A stretch of DNA of 64,000 bases from CAWELS01 sp964468205 (GTDB taxonomy: Bacteria; Acidobacteriota; Terriglobia; Bryobacterales; Bryobacteraceae): contig CAYXVG010000024.1 of the NCBI GenBank assembly GCA_964468205.1, forward strand, positions 29,951 to 93,950, read 5' to 3'. This document shows positions 60,095-64,000 of the stretch, in pieces. The translations under genes and the position numbers were made by a program. Every line of letters starts with the position of its first letter. Position 1 is the stretch's first letter. The notes under the pieces were generated by a model. That model saw only the letters and a program-made list of their open reading frames with translations. It was not told the origin of the DNA and searched no databases.

Positions 60095-60529
60095 CTATAG
60101 CGCCGCCCTTGTCGCGGCGTCGGCCGCCCGGAGCAGTTCTTTCCACGCTGGCCGCTTGAGTGCCTTTCCAAGCCGCCGCTGTGCTCGCTCCCAGTGGGGC
60201 GTAGCCTGTTCGAGCTGACGCCGGCCCTTCGCGGTCAGGCGCCAATAACGTTCGCGGCGGTCTTCCCCCGCCTCGCTGGAAACCCAGCCCTGGTTTGAGA
60301 GCAGCTTCAGCGCTCGGGTAAGCGTGGTGCTATCGAGAGCGAGGACGTGGCCCAGCCATCCCTGTGTCTTGGGCTCTGTCGAGGCTAGCGCCTGCAATAA
60401 AGTAAACTGTGTGCTCCGCAGACCGGCGGGCCGCAGTTCGGCGTCGTAAAGCTGAGTTACAGCGCGGGCGGCCCTTCGCAGTGTGGCGCAGGCGCAGGGC
60501 AAAGGCTGCAGGCTCCGCTCCTTGGTCAT
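60095..60529 (-). CDS. MarR-family transcriptional regulator
   Basis: A 144-residue winged-helix dimeric regulator. The helix-turn-helix covers about residues 58-80 (WLGHVLALDSTTLTRALKLL), and the wing has EDRRERYWRLTAKG at about 90. Such proteins often repress their own operon and release DNA on binding phenolics or oxidants. ATG 60529 is preferred over TTG 60532. The promoter places the transcript start almost on the ATG, so the mRNA may be leaderless. The iron-sulfur protein gene follows. Confidence 0.88.
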   Translation of the reverse strand: MTKERSLQPLPCACATLRRAARAVTQLYDAELRPAGLRSTQFTLLQALASTEPKTQGWLGHVLALDSTTLTRALKLLSNQGWVSSEAGEDRRERYWRLTAKGRRQLEQATPHWERAQRRLGKALKRPAWKELLRAADAATRAAL

Positions 60530-60532
60530 CAA

Positions 60533-60566
60533 ATATATGTATACACAACTTTTATGGGCCTGTCAA
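60533..60566 (-). promoter_or_regulatory. marR promoter overlapping a putative operator
   Basis: On the minus strand TTGACA (60561-60566), then 17 bp, then TATACA (60538-60543): a near-consensus sigma-70 promoter. The -10 lies in ATATATGTATACACAA (60533-60548), whose core TGTATACA is a palindrome and whose reverse reappears at 60059-60073. Distance to ATG 60529 is only 8 nt. Confidence 0.75.
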
Positions 60567-60913
60567 GCGCTTCATCAGCACATCAGCCCAACCAAGTCCT
60601 GAGAACGGGCCGGGTCCTTCGAGCTCGAAGGGTACAGGGGACGGGCTGCGGCCGACGAACCGGCAGCCTGTCTCCGAAGCTCTTACCATCGCTCGCCGAT
60701 GACGGTGACCGGGACGCCCACTTGTTACGGTTTGATGAGATGAGGGTCGGAGGTCGTTCCCCCGCCTCTCCCTGAAGCCAGGGATGACGGCGATGCAGAG
60801 ATGGTATCGCGCCGTGAGCGGCCGCCGCCGCGTGGCGTATTATGCGTACCTGGCTTGCCAAGGCGGAAGTTCGTCGTGAACCGGGCGCCGGCGCTCGAGC
60901 ACAAGCGACCACA
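60567..60913. other. 347-bp region between marR promoter and the PQQ-like gene end
   Basis: No gene seen on either strand. GC-rich, with stop codons in all frames and no recognisable protein fragment. No clear hairpin terminator is visible for the leftward gene at 60914, whose stop lies at the right edge. It may hold relics too degraded to identify. Confidence 0.35.
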
Positions 60914-62800
60914 CTAGCCGCCCGCAATGGGCAGACGGAAAGCGGCCATCTCCCGGCTGTTGCGGACCAGGAGGATGTTGTTAACGAGCACGGGGTGGTT
61001 CCAGGTCTTGCCCTCGATGGCCGGGAATCGCGCGAGTTCCGTGAATTGGCCGGGATCCGCGCGAACCACCGCCAGTTCTCCCTTCTCCGACAAAATCAAC
61101 AGCAAATCCTGGTCGCGCAACAGGATCAGTTGGCCATGGCCATAGCGTCCGCCCTTCCATTTGCGCGCACCGTCCGCCAAATCCATGCACGCGAGGATGC
61201 CGCCGTCAAACCCAAAGCCATGGCCGCCGTGAACGACGAAGTCGTTGAAGTAGGGCTTCAAGCGGTTTGATGTCCAGCGCTCTTCGACAGTCCACCCGCC
61301 CGGTGCGTACGTGACAGCGAGGCGGCGCACGCCGGTGGCGGCAAGTCCCGATCCGCTGCCGATCAGGACGTCGCCGTCCGCGGTCGTGGCCGGCTGTACA
61401 ATGCCGTCGCCCTCCCAGTCATGCTTCCAGAGCAGCGCGCCGCTGGCTGGGACGACGCTGGTCGCGCCGGCCGCGCTCAGCAGCAGGATCTGATCGACGC
61501 CGGCGATCGTCAGTCGATGCGGAGAGCTGTAACTCCCGCCCCCCGCCGGGCCAAACCAACGCGGTTCGCCCGTGGCAAGGTCGTAGCCGGCCAGTTGTCC
61601 GGCGACCGCAATGATGACGAGATCGCCGACCACTAATGGCGAACTCGCGAAGCCCCAGTCGGGAACCTCCACGCCGGTGTCGGCCGTCGCGTTGCGAGAC
61701 CACACGACGGCCCCGTTCCGGGCGTCGAGCGCGTTTACGATCCCGGTCGCACCAAAGGTGTATATTCGACCGCTGCTTAACGCCGGCGTCGCCCGCGGGC
61801 CGGCGCCAGCGTTCGACTCCCAGAATCGGGTCGCATCGCGGTGCGCCCAAGCCGGCTCGCCGGTACTCAGCTTGTAGCAGGCGACGACCTCGTCATCACC
61901 CCGCTGCTCCTGCGTGTAGAAGAATTCGCCGCTGACTGCAAAGGACGACCAGCCCGGTCCGACCGGCCGGCGCCACAGTTCCACTGGCGGCGACGCGGAC
62001 CAGTCGGTCGCAATCGTTAGCTCGCGCACGACACCGTTGCGCTCGGGCCCCCGAAAGCCCGGCCATTCGGCCTCGGTCTCCACCGCCACCCGAAGCGGCG
62101 CGAGCCTCGATGGCTCGACGCCGGCTCCGGACCCAAGCCGCTCCTTTTGAGTATCCTCCGCCGCTGACGGAACTGCCGGCGGGGCCGCCGGCGCGCTGCC
62201 GGCCTCTTCCGGAAGGCTCCTTTCGGGAGTCGTAACCGCTGGAACCGATGGGAGCGCCCATGGCGCATCGCCCGTCTCGGCCAAGAGCCGTTCCTCCGGA
62301 GTCTCCGACCAACGCCAGGCAAGCTGCGCATCCCCGGCGCCGGTAATGCCATGGGTCCGGAAAAGCGCCCACGCTGCGCAGGCGAGCACAATTGTTGCGA
62401 CCATCGTCGCGCCCCGAAGCCGGCCAGAGATGCGGCGGGTTGCCGTGGCCCAAACCACAAAGGCAAGGCTCAAGAACGGGATGGCGTAGATGGGGAACAT
62501 CATTCCCATCATTCCCGTCGCAATCGATTCGTGAAGGATGCGCGGTGTCGCAACCAGTGCGGCGATCATCAGTACGACGGCTCCCCAGCGCTCGGACCAA
62601 CGCGCCCGGCTGAAGAACGCCCACCAAACGATAACAGCCAATCCGCCGAGGACCCCGCCAAGCACGGCGTACATGGTTGCGTCGGGCGCGACGACGGGCG
62701 CTCCAAACCGAACGAGGAACTGCAGTGCTACGGCGGCGACGCCGGGCCAGAGGCGGAGCGGCTGCCGAAGGGCGGAATCGTCAGATTGTGCAATGGTCAT
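60914..62800 (-). CDS. Membrane-anchored PQQ-like beta-propeller protein
   Basis: A 628-residue protein. Residues about 15-150 carry four hydrophobic helices. A proline- and alanine-rich linker follows to about 235, then an external propeller with PQQ-like blades (WPGFRGPERNGV, VNALDARNGAVVWSRNA, AGYDLATGEPRW, SVVPASGALLWKHDW). The same WPxxRGxxR opening occurs in the secreted propeller at 16558. No catalytic ligand set is evident. On the minus strand TTGATAAT and TATAGAT just before ATG 62800 suggest a short-leader promoter. Confidence 0.75.
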   Translation of the reverse strand: MTIAQSDDSALRQPLRLWPGVAAVALQFLVRFGAPVVAPDATMYAVLGGVLGGLAVIVWWAFFSRARWSERWGAVVLMIAALVATPRILHESIATGMMGMMFPIYAIPFLSLAFVVWATATRRISGRLRGATMVATIVLACAAWALFRTHGITGAGDAQLAWRWSETPEERLLAETGDAPWALPSVPAVTTPERSLPEEAGSAPAAPPAVPSAAEDTQKERLGSGAGVEPSRLAPLRVAVETEAEWPGFRGPERNGVVRELTIATDWSASPPVELWRRPVGPGWSSFAVSGEFFYTQEQRGDDEVVACYKLSTGEPAWAHRDATRFWESNAGAGPRATPALSSGRIYTFGATGIVNALDARNGAVVWSRNATADTGVEVPDWGFASSPLVVGDLVIIAVAGQLAGYDLATGEPRWFGPAGGGSYSSPHRLTIAGVDQILLLSAAGATSVVPASGALLWKHDWEGDGIVQPATTADGDVLIGSGSGLAATGVRRLAVTYAPGGWTVEERWTSNRLKPYFNDFVVHGGHGFGFDGGILACMDLADGARKWKGGRYGHGQLILLRDQDLLLILSEKGELAVVRADPGQFTELARFPAIEGKTWNHPVLVNNILLVRNSREMAAFRLPIAGG

Positions 62801-63412
62801 GAGATCTATACGTTATTATCAAGTCTGTTGTTCGACGATTCTGCCGGCGGGAGGCTCGTTTCGGATTCGGCCGCGGATGAGATTGCCGTGTAATGCCCGG
62901 TCCCCGACCCGCCCCCTGCGTTTTCTTCGTTTCGGCGCTCGCTCGATAATCTCTGGTCGAGCGGAGCGCCAGCCCTGTTCGGTCCAGCACATCGATAACA
63001 AATTGATCCACGCCCACAGAATCCCAAACTACAGAGTCTCATTCTCTGTGGGGCGTGCGGAGCCGCCCCCGCCATTCCGGCGCTCGGGTCGCACCTCTGC
63101 GTCGGCCTATCCTCCGCTCTGGTCCACCCGTCGGGTCTGGTATCCGCGGAAATAGCTCGGCTCCGGCAGGCGTTCCGGAAAGCCCGCGGCGACGATTCTA
63201 TGAATTGGGCGGGCGCAGCCTCCGGTTGGTCGGCCCGCGGAGCCCAGGCCAAGGACGCGGCGGGAGAAACTGCTCCGCGTACTGCTCATCGTTTGCGATG
63301 AGTTCCGGCCGGCTATTCCTTGATCGGGTTGCTCGCCAGCAGAGCCCGTCTCTGCTTCACCGGCGATCGCAGAATAACACGCACTTCCCAGCCGCTCGGG
63401 CAAAAGGCGACC

Positions 63413-63456
63413 TTTCTACTTTGCCAGGAGGGCCACATTTCTACTTTGCCTTGACA
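63413..63456. repeat. Paired 13-bp direct repeat, possible IS end
   Basis: TTTCTACTTTGCC at 63413-63425 and again at 63438-63450, exact, 25-bp period, followed by TTGACA ending in CA at 63456. No transposase is nearby. Confidence 0.5.
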
Positions 63457-63471
63457 GGCGCCGAAATGTTG

Positions 63472-63499
63472 TTGACAAGAGAACTCTATATGCTATACG
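63472..63499 (+). promoter_or_regulatory. perR promoter
   Basis: TTGACA (63472-63477), 16 bp, TATACG (63494-63499). Transcription would start near 63506, at the left edge of the palindrome. Confidence 0.6.
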
Positions 63500-63505
63500 A
63501 TTACG

Positions 63506-63527
63506 AAATAAGAATTAATTCTGATTT
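63506..63527. promoter_or_regulatory. Putative PerR/Fur box
   Basis: Half-sites AAATAAGAATT and AATTCTGATTT form a 22-bp inverted repeat with one mismatched pair. It lies between the promoter -10 and the start of a Fur-family gene, so self-regulation is likely. Confidence 0.65.
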
Positions 63528-63535
63528 ACGATTCG

Positions 63536-64000
63536 ATGATGACTAGTAAAAAAGAGATCGAAAGCAGGATGGCGCATTTCGAGCAGGTATGCCGGGGCGC
63601 GGGCGTCAAGCTCACCCATCAGCGCATCGAGATCTTCAGGGAAGTGGCTGAAACCGGGGCCCACCCAGATGCCGAGTCGGTCTTCCGAGGCGTACGCAAA
63701 CGTATGCCAACCGTGTCGTTGGACACGGTGTACCGAACTCTTTGGCTGCTCACTGACCTGGGCCTGATTAGCACGCTCGGCCCGGGCCGGGGGCGAACCC
63801 GCTTCGACGCGAATCTCAGTCGCCATCATCACTTTGTGTGCGTGTCTTGCGGGTTGACTCGGGATTTCTACAGTGAGGATCTGGACAACCTCAGCATTCC
63901 GGAATCAGCCAAAGGGTTCGGCCAAGTCGAGGCGACGCACGTCGAGGTCAGGGGAGTATGCCGCGAATGCGCCGGAAAGCAGACGACAAGTCCAACTTAG
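63536..64000 (+). CDS. Fur-family regulator, PerR-like
   Basis: A 154-residue metal-dependent repressor. The winged helix has KLTHQRIEIFREV and VSLDTVYRTLWLL (about residues 25-75). The regulatory metal site is suggested by RFDANLSRHHHF (about 88-99), with aspartate where PerR has Asp85, and the structural zinc site by CVSC and CREC pairs. This favours a peroxide sensor over an iron sensor, but the call is by motif. ATG 63536 or 63539 can start it. The stop TAG ends exactly at position 64000, so its downstream target gene is not visible. Confidence 0.82.
   Translation: MMTSKKEIESRMAHFEQVCRGAGVKLTHQRIEIFREVAETGAHPDAESVFRGVRKRMPTVSLDTVYRTLWLLTDLGLISTLGPGRGRTRFDANLSRHHHFVCVSCGLTRDFYSEDLDNLSIPESAKGFGQVEATHVEVRGVCRECAGKQTTSPT

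Larger units (their letters stand above)
62801..63535. other. 735-bp region with no gene, containing repeat and perR control
   Basis: No protein fragment is recognised on either strand. Near the right end, two 13-bp direct repeats of TTTCTACTTTGCC lie 25 bp apart and run into TTGACA, like the repeated ends of IS21-type elements. The last 65 bp hold the perR promoter and palindrome. The left part must contain the promoter of the PQQ-like gene. Confidence 0.45.

Noticed and set aside
63055..63546. Open frame of about 160 codons before perR.
   Set aside because: Composition is unlike a protein, it runs through the repeat, promoter and palindrome, and it overlaps the perR start.
1..64000. CRISPR array, rRNA, prophage or full insertion sequence.
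   Set aside because: No regular repeat-spacer pattern, no rRNA-like stretch, no transposase, integrase or phage structural protein was recognised on either strand.

Overview
The window looks like chromosomal DNA from a high-GC, free-living, heterotrophic bacterium, most likely an acidobacterium of the Bryobacter/Solibacter type. This is inferred from gene content, not from a marker-gene comparison. Pointers are paired sulfatases, PQQ-like beta-propellers, a Gfo/Idh/MocA oxidoreductase, a xylose-isomerase-like TIM barrel protein, a DUF5060 glycosidase, eukaryote-type Ser/Thr kinases and XrtA-type exopolysaccharide genes, mixed with single-copy housekeeping genes. There is no CRISPR array, rRNA, prophage or intact insertion sequence.

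Layout. 1-9.4 kb: the 5' part of pgk, an exported beta-helix protein, a leftward run nth > lipoprotein > membrane glycosyltransferase > sugar kinase, a secreted FAD oxidoreductase, and a rightward membrane-TPR protein followed by a decayed SRPBCC gene. 9.9-15.1 kb: a zinc-ribbon membrane protein, a NadD-like enzyme and the dnaG-rpoD pair. 15.2-23.6 kb: a sugar transporter, a PQQ-like propeller, an active kinase with a seven-bladed WD40 propeller, a tail-anchored predicted pseudokinase and, divergent from it, a cytosolic trypsin-like protease fused to an EEP nuclease. 23.6-29.3 kb: an esterase/glycosidase pair, an acyl-CoA ligase and a membrane glycosyltransferase. 29.6-35.3 kb: XrtA-type FemAB and glycosyltransferase genes with a tRNA-Val wedged between them, then fliW-csrA-flagellin. 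35.3-44 kb: a decayed methyltransferase gene, an exported hypothetical protein, and a run xdhC > mobA-like > asmA > GAF-like > lytic transglycosylase. 44-50 kb: an isomerase-like protein, a DUF4097 protein, a small membrane protein, a sulfatase. 47.7-55.8 kb: a leftward module (cytidylate-kinase-like-BON, TSUP exporter, TIGR02186-like protein, PEP-synthase-like protein), then a GAF-GAF-PP2C phosphatase and CysQ. 55.8-64 kb: an oxidoreductase, a second sulfatase, a MarR-controlled iron-sulfur protein, a PQQ-like propeller and a PerR/Fur regulator ending at the window edge.

Sites readable from the DNA that add most: (i) flagellin seems controlled twice, by a sigma-28-like promoter sitting on the csrA stop codon and by a leader hairpin with a GGA-containing hexaloop ahead of a GGA-containing ribosome binding site, as expected for CsrA repression relieved by FliW; (ii) the marR gene has a TTGACA-N17-TATACA promoter whose -10 lies inside an element repeated ahead of the next gene; (iii) perR has a 22-bp near-perfect palindrome between promoter and start; (iv) the glycosyltransferase start codon is 7 nt after the encoded CCA of tRNA-Val, which itself has an extra base in its T stem.

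The best candidate for an undescribed system is the 18.0-23.6 kb cluster of kinase, pseudokinase and protease-nuclease fusion. The second is the TSUP/TIGR02186/PEP-synthase-like/kinase-BON module, in which the PEP-synthase-like protein lacks a recognisable PEP-binding barrel.
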